Shown: piece after piece, positions 10,198-22,882 of the stretch | Layout: each line of letters opens with the position of its first letter | How positions within the stretch are numbered: position 1 is the first letter of the stretch | DNA from: Mauremys mutica | Taxonomy: Eukaryota; Chordata; Testudines; Geoemydidae | Direction: 5' to 3' | Assembly (NCBI RefSeq): GCF_020497125.1 | Contig: NC_059084.1 | Coordinates: 38,386,399 to 38,450,398, forward strand | DNA: 64,000 nucleotides | Program-made: the position numbers and the translations under genes | Notes under the pieces: model-generated | Database searches by the model: none | Told to the model about the DNA's origin: nothing | Seen by the model: only the letters and a program-made list of their open reading frames with translations

Positions 10198-12001
10198 TCA
10201 AATCTCTATTTGCATTAAACCATGGATTTCAGATTCTACAGCAGACATTTCAACCTTAGGGGTTTTCATTGGATGTAATGACAATGCATGATTAGCATGA
10301 ACATGAATGGTATTACTATTATTACGTCTTTTACAACAACAACAACAATATAATCTTAAGCTAACTAACAACACTACAAACAATAACATTCCCATATAAT
10401 ATAATGGGTTGTTGCACAATTTTGGTTACAAAGCACAATACATCATACTTAGTACATAATGTAGACACTCTATAAGCTGTATGAAAGGCATTCTTTTCAG
10501 CTTGATATATATTCTGAAGCATGTGAATTTGCCCTTGCAATTCAGAGATTCTTTGAACCTCTGGTAACAATGAAAGCAAATTTTGAAACCGATCAGGCAC
10601 TACTCTAGTCCAATTGAAATATACCTGAAATCTAAAAGCTACTTGTAACATTCTATCTGCAGGCCAGTAAATGATATGATTCCTGCAGCAGTGGTAAGAT
10701 TAATATGTCTATCTTGCAATGTGATGGCTTTAACGTACACACAGCTATCCTTAGCTTGAAAAAGTGGGTGTCCTGTCAGGGTAGTTCCTTGTCCTCTACC
10801 CGTCCAGCAAACGTTATCATGAACAGTGACAACTTCCCCTGGCTTCAGTTTATAGATACACTGAAGGGGTTCTAACAACCAAAATGTCCATTGATTCCCT
10901 ATTCCTATCCAAAATGTCAGGTGTTATTCTAGGGGCACTGACTATAAATGAGTTAGGTATATCAGGTGGTCTAATTTCCCAGATGTCTCGGTAAATAATT
11001 CAGTCCCACATGCATCCTCCCCATGGACCCGGCAGGATTTGGTATGTGGGAGCCCACCCCCCCCCAACCGGTCCATATGCTTGGAAGGAGCACTGTAAAT
11101 GTCCACACTTCCATCCAGAAAGTGTCCAAGTATGTTTCCATGACCATAGATCAGATGGTTCCTGATGTGTCTGTAAGGGCAGTGGGCCAAGTCTGGTCTA
11201 GATCCCACTGCAATGCCTTCCCAGCCTCAGTGATATTCAATACTATCTCTGGGTCATAGAACTAAGGGTGGAAATGACATGTAACTCACCAATTCCAGCC
11301 TGTACTTAAGATAGCTGAGCTTCAAAAATAAGGCTAGTGGCCTTTTCTAGTTGGCCCAATTTCTCCTCATGTTCTTGGCTTTTAAGAATATTCCAAATGG
11401 CAGCTGCACTATTGGCCCTAGCCCACAGGGATCTGATCAAGTCCCTCTTCTTCCATAGGAAATAACCCAGGCTCTCTGTTGTGCTAATCTAATGGCAGCC
11501 CCTTGTGAGCAATTTGGGTATGTAGAGGTGATCTGGAAACTGGATAAGGGCAATGTCATTTAAAATCCAATTAGGGAGGGCAATACATGCTGAAGGATTT
11601 ACTCAGAACACAGGGCGCAGCCTGTAGAATAAACCCCAAAATCCAATCAATACCACATTCCCAAGCAGGGGTCCCACAAATTTCTTCCTGCCAGTGTATA
11701 ATTCTTTGTTTCTTCACCAGGGTCAGTTCTTAATGTCCTTTTTGGTCAGGAATTCCTGGACTTTGGCAATGTCAGTGGAGTGAGTGTTTCTTCTTCTTTC
11801 CCAAAACAGTTGTGGTTCAGCATGATAAAGGGGAGAGGTTACCAGTACGTCACCCTGGAATGTTGGAATTCCTTTAGAAAAATCCAAAGGCACAGTAGGT
11901 CTGTCAGTGGGCAAGGGAGAGGTTGCTAGTACTTCACCTTGTCCTCTTTCTCCGCTGTCCAGAAGGCACAGTAGAACTAGAAGAAAGAGTACGCTGATCA
12001 T
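10198..12001 (-). pseudogene. Provirus env remnant
   Basis: The ATG at 12001-11999 overlaps the pol stop (TGATG) and starts a hydrophobic leader, MISVLFLLVLLCLLDSG. Pieces follow in shifting frames: 11723-12001, 10942-11208, 10639-10878, 10361-10651. The last piece, 10198-10419, holds a membrane span (MGMLLFVVLLVSLRLY) followed by CCCCC and a basic tail. The size (about 1.8 kb) and place fit a class I env. It is broken by several frameshifts and stops. Confidence 0.65.
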
Positions 12002-13310
12002 CAGTAGAAGTGTCCTCCTGAGGTGGAGGGGTCTTTTTTGCAGTGAGATGCATGGGTCCAGGCAGGTAGTCCTTGACACTTCACAGCAGTGTTGGTGGTT
12101 AACAGGACTTGGAAAGGGCCTTTCCAGCGTGGAGCCAAGGCAGTCTTTCGTTGATGGATCTTTATGTAGACCCAGTCTCCTGGTTCCAACGAGTGGCAAG
12201 GTTGCAAGGATCCTTCGGTAGTGCTTCCTTCACCTGTGTATAAAAAGACTTAACACATTTCATTAGTGCCTGACAATACTTAAGCATTATGTCATCCATC
12301 AAATGAATGTCCATCTGAGCTAGGGTTAGTGGGGGTGCAGCTGGTAGTCGCATTGGGCGTCCTGTCAAAATTTCATGAGGGCTGAGTCCAGTCTTTTGAT
12401 TGGGAATGGTTCTCATACTCATCAGTGCCAAAGGAAGGGCATCTGGCCACTTTAAGTTTGTCTCAGCACAAATCTTGGCCAGTTTATTCTTTAAAATCTG
12501 GTTCTGGCATTCCACTGTCCCAGCAGACTGTGGGTGGTGAGGGCAGTGAAGGTTGTGCTGGATCTGCAAAGCTGCACATAACTCCTTTACAATCTGTCCA
12601 GTAAAACGAGTTCCACGATCACTGTTGATACTCACAGGGATGTCAAAACGTGTATAAAAATCTTTAAGCAGAAGTTTCACAACAGTCCTGGCATCTGCTT
12701 TCCTGCAAGGAAAAGCTTCAACCCAATTGGTAAATACATCAACTAAAACTAATACATATTCATAACCACAACATTTAGACATTTGAATAAAATCAATCTG
12801 AATATTTACAAAAGGTCCCCAAGGAGGAGGGTGGGCTGCCCGCTTAGCTTTAATAGCTTTACCAATGTTGTGCTGCTGACAAATCACACAGTGTTGACAG
12901 TAGGAATGTGCTACAGAAGGGAAATTGGGTGCACACCAATCTCAGTTAACTGCAGCAACCAACCCCACTTTGCTCACGTGTGCCATTCCATGGTATATGC
13001 GAGCAAGATAGGGCATTAACATCTTCGGTGCCACCAGGCGACCATCCGGGGCACACCAAAGATGATCAGTATGTAAAATGCATCCAGCAGCACTCCAAGA
13101 GTGTTTCTCGGTTCTTGATGCAGCCTCCTGGATCTTAGCCAGATCCTCAAGGGAGGCTAGTGAAGGCTGCTCAATTAGGACACAAGTATGTTCAGCCTGA
13201 GGTACGGAAAGGTCCGCTGCTTTGGCTGCAGAGTCTGCCAAAGCATTTCCACGGGTAACTTCATCATGAGGGGTCTTGTGAGCGGTACATTTAACAACAG
13301 CAATAGCTTC
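12001..13310 (-). pseudogene. Provirus pol remnant: RNase H end and integrase
   Basis: From 13310 on the minus strand: end of RNase H (HKTPHDEVTRGNALADSAA), then the integrase zinc region with CQHCVICQQHN, then the catalytic core (IDFIQM, NSDRGTRFTGQ, NLHCPHHPQSAGTVE), where D, D and E of the DDE triad are visible. The C-terminal domain (PRWKGPFQVLLTTNTAVK) lies after a frameshift at about 12207. There is one in-frame stop at 12944-12942. Order and motifs fit gammaretroviral Pol. It is inactive as a single frame. Confidence 0.85.
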
Positions 13311-15390
13311 CTACCATCCCCAGCCCTCTGGCTAGAAATCTGAGGTAGCCAGAAGATCCCATGTACAATATGGGGAGTGGGTTAACTTTTCATGTCTTTG
13401 CTTCCAAAGACTGTCGGTTTGCAAATTTTAACAACAATTTTCAATTAACAATTTAGCCAATGAAGTTTCTTTTTCTTACTTAAGGAAATGTATTAGACTT
13501 TAGTATATCACATTTTCCTGATTTATCCAAACACTTTATATTCCAAAGTTGAACAAGTATCTGCATTTTAATCCTTCTGTTATTTATTTTTTTTTTTTAA
13601 CTAGACCATCCTACAAAAATATTAAACACAACAATTCTGGCCACGAGACAAACACCACAAGACAGGACATAGAACACAAAACATAATTCCTATTGTGCCA
13701 GTAAATACATGATACATTAAATGCTGTTCAGCTGGCATCAGTTTTCTTTGATTATCTGAAAGACAAAAACAGAGGTCTACCCCTTCTGGGCAGTCAATCA
13801 TTGCTTAAAATATACAAATACCCTTGTTGATTTCAGGCAAAACAGAGGAATTACCCCATATTTTCTTGTATGTGTTTCATAGGCAGCCCAGGTTTCAGCG
13901 GCTTCTACCTTATCAGTTAGATAATTTGCATTAATACAGTTGCTTTCTGGCTTGCTTCTGGATCCAAAGCTATTCACAGCTTAAAGATTCTTACCATAAA
14001 AGGGACATAATTATCTTTACCAGAATTTTGATGCCTTTTTTTTTACTTCTAACTCCTGCTTTCAAACACTGAAAGAAAAGCACTTCTTATAGTGCCCCAT
14101 AGAGCCTAATAGGATTTCAATTACATAGCACTGTATACATTTCTTTAGCTAATTTGACTAAATTGTTCATAGCCAAATGATCGCAATCTAATAATTTCTT
14201 TTCATTTCAAAAGACACCAAGAACTTTCCTCTTTAGCATTTTTACAAAGTTTAACTGCTGTTCCCTCCAGCAACTACAGAGTTAACTTCTCACTTCCTTA
14301 AATCACTTGCTTGTCTCCCAACAGTCACTTTTATCAACTCAAATCACCATTTCAAGTATTGTCCTGGGTATTTGAAATCCCCATGCTTACACTTACTCAC
14401 TTCTTCCTTCCACTACACCCTCAAAAGTTTCCAACCTGTTTTCCAATCTCTTTGTCTGTTGCCTGCCCGCCCGGGCCCGATCCTGTTTTTCTCGCTGAAC
14501 CGTCCCTTCCATGGGCACTAGCTTGTTCCAATACCAGTTTAGCTAGGAGGGTGGGCTTCTCAACTAGCCCCCACTCTTCCTGGTCTCTTCTCTTAAACAT
14601 TCTTACTCACAAGGCTATTCGAATCCTCCCTCATGAGGCTTGCCACCTGGGCAAAAATACATGGCCATTGGGTAAAGGCCATTTACTTAACATATAATCC
14701 AAACCACTTTAGGGGGTTTATCCAGAGACCCACCCATTTGTCTGCTGACACTTAAACAGAAAAGAAAATTACACAGAGAGCAGAGAGAAGTACAGTCTAA
14801 GCCAGATTTTCCTACTTCTATTACATTGTCTGTTACAGGGGACGGGACAGAAGGATCTCAATACAACCTCAGAGCTTCATCGCACACATGGCTTCCACCC
14901 TGAGGAATTACGAACGAGAAGTTCAGTTCCGCCCACACACCTAACGCCCAAATGAACAGAGCAGAAAAAACAACAGTAACAGGTTAAACAGAACAGAACA
15001 AAACCAGATAGTGCACCAAAACCAGATAGTGTTTCCTTATTCTATTAGGGCTTACCTTTAATCATGCAATTCTTAACATATAACACCAACAATACCAAAC
15101 AAAGCAAACATAAAATAACAAGGGTAAAACAGATAGATGGTGTAAATTCTGCAGGGCTCCCCCATTCTCAATTGCTCACCAAACTGTGACAAATTTCTGT
15201 TACCAATCTCTCTCTCATGTCAGGTGATCAGGCTGACATTGCAGGACGTTGAGGGAAAAAGAAAACACACCATATAACCGAATTTTAAAGCTTCATTAAA
15301 AATAATAAAACAACAATGGAGAGTGTTGGGAACGCTCCCACATCACTCAGGAAAAACATGAATGCTCCAAGCCTTAAGCCACTTTAATAC
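13311..15390. other. Provirus interior without recognisable coding sequence
   Basis: This is where capsid, nucleocapsid, protease and reverse transcriptase would be expected, but I find no RT or protease motifs on either strand. The sequence is AT-rich with a pyrimidine-rich patch at 14360-14600. Either the coding core was replaced by other DNA or it has decayed beyond recognition by eye. Confidence 0.4.
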
Positions 15391-16055
15391 TCACACATGT
15401 CCAGACTGGCCACGTCTGTATATAACGTTCAGAGAAGGGGAATAGGTGAACAGGAGATTATCCTGTATACAGCTTGTCCAGAATTTCCAACATGCTTCTG
15501 CTCTTAGGAGGGCTGTTCTTTTACACCGTGGACTCTCCTGTGGTGTCTCTTTCAGAGATTCCAGTCCAGGTCGGCTGCCTGTGGCTTCTCCAGTGTCACC
15601 AAGCCACACCAGCTCCAGGGTCGCAAAGGCACACTGTTCTGTAACTTGTATTGCCTTTGGTTTACCTCTGTCTATATTTTTCCCACAGCCAGCTGGGGCC
15701 GAAAGCAGTTTTTCTTTGTACTTAGCATAGTCTGTGTTGATTCTTGACCTTGAACGTAGAGCAACTTTCTCTTTATCTCTAAGCCAAGCTGAATTTCAAA
15801 TTAACCCGTTCCTAGACAAATTGCTCACACTGTGTCAGAGGCTTTTCTTTGGTGATTAAAAGCTCCTCTGAGATGTATGATCTTATCTAGATTGAAGGTA
15901 CCTTCTTATGGGCATTGTTTAGATGGATTTTCACGCATGTAAAGACTCCAATTCTCTAAATACCTGCAGGTTATAGGACCATAATGTACGTACATGTAAT
16001 ATGCTGGGGTACCCTTAGGGGGTAAGGTGGAATGTTTAGACTGTCCCTCCCCCAT
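15391..16055 (-). pseudogene. Provirus gag remnant (matrix region onward)
   Basis: The ATG at 16055-16053 opens MGEGQSKHSTLPPKG, where Gly2 fits an N-myristoylated matrix protein. The frame continues about 49 residues to a TAA at 15908-15906. Further Gag-like sequence follows in other frames down to 15391 (for example a stretch with GLESLKETPQESPRCKR). There is no capsid major homology region or zinc knuckle in what remains, so the gene is truncated as well as interrupted. Confidence 0.55.
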
Positions 16056-16929
16056 TTTCCACTTACACACACAGGGAGGGTGCCCTGTCCGTGCTAGCGG
16101 CTCATAAACTAAGGATCTTTCCACACAGGAGAGACTAACGAGAATGACCACGACTCTCCTACACCTCCCTTCAGCAAAGAGCATCGGCTAGTGTCTGGGA
16201 GACGGCGCCGCTTACTCTGATTGCATCCAGTGAGATGATCAGACTGTCAGTAGCCCACACGGAAGGGAAAGGGGAGGGAAGATGGGTTCACACACTCCTA
16301 GACCCAGGTAGCTTCCTCGCCGGACTATGCCAGGCCAAGTCAGCCCACCGTGGGTCGGATCTCCTAAAGATCCACTAGTTACCGGGCTTGCGTTAGAGTA
16401 GTCCTGGTCACGAGCTTTCGCTTCACAGGGTACTCTGGGTGTCTTCCGGTAACAGTCACTCACACTGGTGTACACACACACCAAGGCCTCTTTTTTTATT
16501 TTACTTTTTTCTCTCTTTTTTTTTTTAACCATGATGCATCTTTACCTGGTCCGGACCCAATACCATGAGGCGGTATGACAACCCCTCTTGAGGTGGTAAA
16601 AACCCCTCAGCGCCGGTGCATTCTAATGCATTTATCTATGCGTTACCTTATGCATTTATCTATGCATTTACCTTGTTGGCCAACTCAGCAGTTCCCAATA
16701 CTGCTATAAACTAACCTTGTTGGGGCCTTTCCCCAATACTACTCTGCATCTGATCTTGCTGCACAGTCAATAAGTTCAGATGGCATGAGCCCAACAGAGA
16801 CAGACGTCCCCACGGACTCCTCCGATACCCCAATAGAGATTTCAAAAGGTCTCATACCTCTGATGCGGCGCCATGGGGTTCAAAGGGGAATGATCCGTAG
16901 TAGCCGTCTGTGGGTCCGTGGGCGTTGCC

Positions 16930-16947
16930 ATCCCGGACGAGCCCCCA
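16930..16947 (-). promoter_or_regulatory. Primer-binding site, tRNA-Pro type
   Basis: Read on the minus strand: TGGGGGCTCGTCCGGGAT, the 18-nt primer site of murine-leukaemia-type viruses, complementary to the 3' end of tRNA-Pro. It lies 3 nt inside the 5' LTR. Confidence 0.95.
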
Positions 16948-16950
16948 AAT

Positions 16951-17423
16951 TGTCGGAGAAAAACTCAGTTCTCGCTTTTTCTTTTGGGTGCAGCAAAATC
17001 AAATACTTTATTATTTCTCTAGTAATTACAATAGAGGGAGAGAGTGCCCCAGGACACAGGGTCGCCCCAGTCCCGGACAGGTCTCTCAACTGGTAAACAA
17101 TTACAGCAAGCATTTATACCTTTGTTACAAACAATAACTAGCAATAATACAGACGATAATGAGCAAAAACTGCATTTTGTTTATACATAAGCCATCCTGC
17201 TATCTTATTTTTCTCACTCCTAGAAGACACCAGTCTGCATATTTGGTTTATCAGTTACAAGGTCGTAATAACTTTTTACACAGTTCTTTCCCTCTGCCTC
17301 ACACTATCCTTGCTTCTAGAAGTCTCATGTCATTAGGGTTACAGCTGGGCTAACTCTTGCTAACTGACTGACATGCATTAAGATCTCCTTCAAATCCTTA
17401 TTAATTCTTTCCCTGCTTCCACA
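16951..17423 (-). repeat. 5' LTR of the provirus
   Basis: On the minus strand it begins TGTGGAAGCAGGG and ends TTTTTCTCCGACA, the TG...CA form. Its internal border abuts the primer site at 16930-16947. Same length as the other LTR. Confidence 0.9.
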
Positions 17424-17500
17424 GGGCTTCTGTGAGTTGCTGCAACAGCTGAGGAAGCTCTTAGAAGGAAGAAATAACGGAAAGTGAGTGTTCAGCTGTT

Positions 17501-18487
17501 GTAACCTGCACAGGTTGTGCCATGTTTGTCTTTCTTCCACAGGACAGAAACGACTTTGTCTGTACAAAGTGCAAGCTGGTCTCCATATTGGAAGAGAAGT
17601 TTTGAGGTCTGGAGCAACAAGTATCGACCCTGCGTTGCATAAGAGAAAATGAAGATTTCCTGGACAGACGTCAGGATATGCTTCTATGGGCACAATGTCC
17701 TGAAGAATTGGAGCAGGCTGTGCAGAGGAGAGAGAGGGACGGTGCAGAAATTTGGTAGCATGTGACCTCCAGAAGAAGAAAGAGGAGTGTCCATGTACCA
17801 GCAATGGAAATACAGATGAGCAACCATTTTCATGTTCTCTCCACGGATACTAATGCAGAGAGTGGAGTAGATGATACATCTGAGAGAAGGGAGCAGAAGG
17901 AGACTCCACCGATTGGAAGGCACGAGATGCACGGTCCTAAGGATGGGGGTTCCACAACCACTACTCCCAAGAGGAGGAGGAGGGTGGTGGTGGTTGGGGA
18001 CTCCCTCCTCAGGGGGACTGAGTCATCTATCTGCCGCCCTGACCGAGAAAACCGAGAGGTGTGCTGCTTGCCAGGAGCTAGGATTCACGATGTGACAGAG
18101 AGACTGCCGAGACTCATCAAGCACTCGGATCGCTACCCCTTCCTGCTTCTCCACATGGGCACCAATGATACTGCCAAGAATGACCTTGAGCATATCACTG
18201 CAGACTACGTGGCTCTGGGAAGAAGGATGAAGGAGTTTGAGGCACAAGTGGTGTTCTTGTCCATCCTCCCTGTGCAGGGAAAAGGCCTGGGTAGAGATCG
18301 TTGAATTGTGGAAGTCAACGAATGGCAACACAGGTGGTGTCGGAGAGAAGGCTTTGGATTCTTTGACCATGGGATGGTGTTCCAAGAAGGAGGAGTGCTA
18401 GGCAGAGACGTGCTCCACCTAACGAAGAGAGGGAAGAGCATCTTTGCAAGCAGGCTGGCTAACCTAGTGAGGAGGGCTTTAAACTAG
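17501..18487 (+). pseudogene. CR1 ORF1: zinc motif plus SGNH esterase domain
   Basis: A single frame runs from 17501 to 18487 with three stops (TGA near 17603, TAG near 17756, TGA at 18302-18304). It starts with a C-x2-C ... C-x2-C zinc motif (TCTGCAMF ... FVCTKCKLV), then a basic stretch (PKRRRRVVVV), then SGNH-hydrolase blocks GDSLLRG, HMGTND and DVLHL. This matches CR1 ORF1 proteins with PHD-like and esterase domains, which bind the RNA of the element. There is no single intact product. Confidence 0.8.
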
Positions 18488-18531
18488 GTTCACCGGAGGA
18501 AGGAGACCAAAGCCATGAAGTAAGTGGGGAA

Positions 18532-21170
18532 ATGGGATACTGGGAGGAAGCACGAGCAGGAGAGTGCAAGAGGGGAGGACTCCTGTCTCAGACCAAGAAA
18601 GCGGGACAATCAGCGAGTTATCTTAAATGCCTATACACAAATGCAAGAAGCCTGGGAAACAAGCAGGGAGAACTGGAAGTCCTGGCACAGTCAAGGAAAT
18701 ATGATGTGATTGGAATAACAGAGACTTGGTGGGATAACTCACATGACTGGAGTACTGTCATGGATGGATATAAACTGTTCAGGAGGGACAGGCGGGGCAG
18801 AAAAGGTGGGGGAGTTGCATTGTATGTAAGAGAGCAGTATGACTGCTCAGAGCTCCGGTATGAAACTGCAGAAAAACCTGAGAGTCTCTGGATTAAGTTT
18901 AGAAGTGTGAGCAACAAGGGTGATGTTGTAGTGGGAGTCTGCTATAGACCACCAGACCAGGGGGATGAGGTGGACAATGCTTTCTTCCAGCAACTAACAG
19001 AAGTTACTAGCTCACAGGCCCTGGTTCTCATGGGAGACTTTAATCACCCTGATATCTGCTGGGAGAGCAATACTGCGGTGCACAGACAATCCAGGAAGTT
19101 TTTGGAACGTGTAGGGGATAATTTCCTGGTGCAAGTGCTGGAGGAACCAACTAGGGGCAAAGCTTTTCTTGACCTACTTCTCACAAACACAGAAGAGTTA
19201 GTAGGGGAAGCAAAAGTGAATGGGAACTTGGGAGGCAGTGACCATGAGATGGTTGAGTTCAGGATCCTGACACAAGGAAGAAAGGAGAGCAGCAGAATAC
19301 GGACCTTGGACTTCAGAAAAGCAGGCTTTGACTCCCTCAGGGAACAGATGGGCAGGATCCCCTGGGAAAATAACATGAGGGGGAAAGGAGTCCAGGAGAG
19401 CTGGCTGTATTTTAAAGAATCCTTATTGAGGTTGCAGGAACAAACCATCTTGATGTGTAGAAAGAAATAGTAAATATGGCAGGCGACCAGCTTGGCTTAA
19501 CAGTGAAATCCTTGCTGATCTTAAACACAAAAAAGAAGCTTACAAGAAGTGGAATCTTGGACAAATGACCAGGGAGGAGTATAAAAATATTGCTCAGGCA
19601 TGCAGGAGTGAAATCAGGGAGGCTAAATCACACTTGGAGTTGCAGCTAGCAAGAGATGTTAAGAGTAACAAGAAGGATTTCTTAGGTATGTAAGCAAAAA
19701 GAAGAAAGTCAAGGAAAGTGTGGGTCCCTTACTGAATGAGGGAGGCAACCTAGTGACAGAGGATGTGGAAAAAGCTAATGGACTCAATGATTTTTTTGCC
19801 TCTGTCTTTACAAACAAGGTCAGCTCCCAGACTGCTGCACTGGGCAGCACAGTATGGGGAGAAGGTGATCAACCCTCCGTGGAGAAAGAAGTGGTTCAGG
19901 ACTATTTAGAAAAACTGGACGAACACAAGTCCATGGGGCCGGATGTGCTGCATCCAAGGGTGCTAAAGGAGTTGGCGGATGTGATTGCAGAGCCATTGGC
20001 CATTATCTTTGAAAACTCATGGCGATCGGGGGAGGTCCCGGATGACTGGAAAAAGGCTAATGTAGTGCCCATCTTTAAAAAAGGGAAGAAGGAGGATCCA
20101 GGGAACTACAGGCCAGTCAGCCTCACCTCAGTCCCTGGAAAAATCATGGAGCAGGTCCTCAAGGAAACACTTTTGAAGCACTTCGAGGAGAGGAAAGTGC
20201 TCAGGAACAGTCAGCATGGATTCACCAAGGGCAAGTCATGCCTGACTAACCTAATTGCCTTCTATGAGGAGATAACTAGGTCTGTGGATGAGGGGAAAGC
20301 AGTGGACATGTTATTCCTTGACTTTATCAAAGCTTTTGATACGGTCTCCCACAGTATTCTTACCAGCAAGCTAAAGAAGAATGGGCTGGATGATTGGACG
20401 ATAAGGTGGATAGAAAGCTGGCTAGATCGTGGGGCTCAACGGGTAGTGATCAACGGCTCTATGTCTAGTTGGCAGCCGGTTTCAAGTGGGATGCCCCAAC
20501 GGTTGGTCCTGGGGCCGGTTTTGTTCAATATCTTCATTAATGCTCTGGAGGGTGGCATGGATTGCATCCTCAGCAAGTTTGCAGATGACACTAAACTGGG
20601 AGGAGTGGTAGATGCGCTGAAGGGTAGGGATAGGATACAGAGAGACCTAGACAAATTAGAGGATTGGGCCAAAAGAAACCTGATGAGGTTCAACAAGGAC
20701 AAGTGCAGAGTCCTGCATTTAGGATGGAAGAATCCCATTCACTGTTACAGACTAGGGACCGAATGGCTAGGAAGCAGTTCTGCAGAAAAGGACCTAGGGG
20801 TTACAGTGGACGAGAAGCTGGATATGAGTCAACAGTGTGCCCTTGTTGCCAAGAAGGCTAACAGCATTTTGGGCTGTTTAAGTAAGGGCATTGCCAGCAG
20901 ATCGAGGGACGTGATCATTCCCCTCTAGTTGACATTGGTGAGGCCTCATCTGGAGTATTGTGTCCAGTTTTGGGCCCCACACTACAAGGATGTGGGAAAA
21001 TTGGAAATAGGCCAAGAGAGGGCAACAAAAATGATTAGGGGGCTGGAGCACATGACCTACGAGGAGAGGCTGAGGGAACTGGGATTGTTTAATCTGCAGA
21101 AGAGAAGAATGAGGCGGGGATTTGATAGCTGCTTTCAACTACCTGAAGGGGGGTTCCAAAGAGGATGGAT
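18532..21170 (+). pseudogene. CR1 ORF2: AP endonuclease and reverse transcriptase
   Basis: The endonuclease frame 18532-19470 shows TNARSL, ITETWW, GDFNHPD and GGSDHEMV, the catalytic blocks of the AP-like nuclease. A frameshifted linker (19470-19700) leads to the RT frame 19720-20928 with [47 protein letters not shown] and [10 protein letters not shown] (catalytic Asp pair present). A TAG at 20926-20928 and later frameshifts cut the C-terminal part ([14 protein letters not shown]). Length is that of a complete ORF2, now non-functional. Confidence 0.85.
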
Positions 21171-21479
21171 CTAGACTGTTCTCAGTGGTACCTGATGCCA
21201 GAACAAGGAGTAATGGTCTCAAGTTGCAGTGGGGGAGGTCTAGGGTGGATATTAGGAAACACTATTTCCCTAGTAGGGTGGTGAAGCACTGGAATGGGTT
21301 ACCGAGGGAGGCGGTGGAATCTCCTTCCTTAGAGGTTTTTAAGGTCAGGCTTGACAAAGCCCTGGCTGGGATGATTTAGTTGGTGTTGGTCCTGCTTTGA
21401 GCAGGGGGTTGGACTAGATGACCTCCTGAGGTCCCTTCCAACCCTGATATTCTATGATTCTATGATTTAAAATTATGTG

Positions 21480-22401
21480 TTGCCTTAGCCTCTCCCGGGA
21501 AGCCATATTTGTAAATTCACTGGCTTATCCCTTTTTATGACCTACCTTGTCTCTCTCCTTGTAGCATGATCAGGGGACCATGGTATCAGGCTAGCTGGAG
21601 CCAGGGCCTCCAGCCTGAATGCTGTGCCATTCAGTGTGCAAGGAGAGGTGCCTGGAGCCTTCTTTGAAGATAGTGGGGGAGTGTTGGGATATGTGTGGGT
21701 TAAGCAGAGACCCGGGAAGCTGCTAATGTGCTGACATGGCTTCAGGGGACAAAGGCATAAGAAGGCTGTAGTTCTTTGTTTAATAGATGTTTCCCCCTCC
21801 CCCGCTTTTTGCCCCCTGAGGGCCCCCCTGGGACTTCTGCCCCATCTACCCCTCCCTGTCCCCTGACCACCTCTGGATGCCCCCGCCCATGACTGCCCCC
21901 TGATGTCCCTCCCTTCCTGACTGCTCCCCTGGGACTCCTGCCCCCATTCAACCCCCGTTCCCCACCCTCTGACCTCTTTGACCCCTATCCACACTCCCAC
22001 CCCCTGACCACCACCCCAAACTCCCCTGCCCTCTATCCAACCCCCTCCACTCCATGCCCCCTTACCGCGCTGCCTGAAGCACTGGTGGCTGGTGGCACTA
22101 CAGCCGTGCCACGCAGAGCGCCAGGACAGGCAGCTGCGCCGCTCATCTGGAGCCAGCCATGCCGCCGCGCAGCACAGAGCACCGGGTCAGGCCATGGCTC
22201 TGCAGCTTTGCTGCCCAGCAAGAGCTCGCATACCCGCCGCCCATAGCACTGCGCCGGCGGCACAGTGAGATGAGGCAGCAGGGGCGGGGGAACAGCAGGG
22301 GAGGAGCCGGGGGCTAGCCTCCCGGGCCAGGAGCTCAGGGGCTGGGCAGGAGGGTCCCACGGGCCACATCCGGCCCGTGGGCCATAGTTTGCTCACATCT
22401 G
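21480..22401. mobile_element. GC-rich hAT-like element
   Basis: The right end reads CCATAGTTTGCTCACATCTG; its reverse complement corresponds to the start of the copy at 32832 (CAGGAGTGGGCAAACTAC). The body is C-rich with repeated CCCCTGA/CCCCC motifs. The left end is not resolved and may be anywhere between 21470 and 21760. No transposase. Confidence 0.5.
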
Positions 22402-22882
22402 ATCTAAAGGATACCTTTTGGGTAAAGCAGTGTTATCTCCTCCTCCCTTCCTTTCCCAGCTACATAAACAAGCCCTGGCTTACGGCCCCTTCCTACCTCC
22501 CCTAAAAACTGCTGACAAGGGAGATTTGTGGCAAATAAATATATTTTCAAGGTAAAATGCCTGGGTTTTGGTGGTGTTGGAACAGACGTAGGCGTGTACA
22601 TACTAACAAACAAAAAGCATGTGCTGTAACTAAATCGGGGCTTACTGGACAATTGGGTCCCGGGGAACAAGTATCGCAATAAAGACGCCCGTACTCATAT
22701 CCGCCTCTGGGTCAACCTGCTCCTTCTTCTAACAAACAACAGAGAGACAAAGGGAAGTTTTTTTCCCCAATTTTAAAAAGTTCTAGCCCTCCCATTGGCT
22801 CTTTTGGTCAGGTGCCCACTCCCTTCCTTTTATCTGTGGGCTTGTTAACCCTTCACAAGTAAAGTAAGTAGAGAACAGTGTC
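22402..22882. other. Nothing recognised
   Basis: No gene, splice-bounded exon or clear repeat boundary is seen between the hAT-like element and the next repeat. Confidence 0.4.

Larger units (their letters stand above)
9689..17423 (-). mobile_element. Endogenous gammaretrovirus-like provirus with two LTRs
   Basis: Two 473-bp LTRs (9689-10161 and 16951-17423) differ at five positions by direct reading and are flanked by GGGC (9685-9688, 17424-17427), a 4-bp target duplication as for gammaretroviruses. On the minus strand the order is 5' LTR, tRNA-Pro primer site, gag, (missing core of gag-pol), RNase H end plus integrase, env, polypurine tract, 3' LTR. The reading frames are interrupted and most of gag-pol is gone. 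It sits inside the CR1, just upstream of ORF1. Confidence 0.9.
6285..21467 (+). mobile_element. Near full-length CR1 LINE, split by three insertions
   Basis: The CR1 can be read in four pieces: 6285-6347, 8573-8805, 9624-9688 and 17424-21467, together about 4.4 kb. Each break is explained by an insertion with its own target duplication (gaggaggt, TAA, GGGC). Piece 1 and pieces 2/3 share a repeated 5' unit (GCGGAGGCTAACAGAGGGA at 6300 and across 8795-9632), so the 5' UTR seems to contain repeated units. ORF1 (zinc motif plus esterase) and ORF2 (endonuclease plus RT) follow, and the 3' end is the CR1-type short repeat ATTCTATG at about 21449-21466. Length and content match an element that was once complete. 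Both ORFs are now broken. Confidence 0.8.

Noticed and set aside
14311..14697. 128-codon plus-strand frame inside the provirus
   Set aside because: Antisense to the provirus, pyrimidine-rich, no motif.
21542..22000. 152-codon Gly/Arg-rich minus-strand frame
   Set aside because: Lies in the C-rich body of a hAT-like element; composition-driven.
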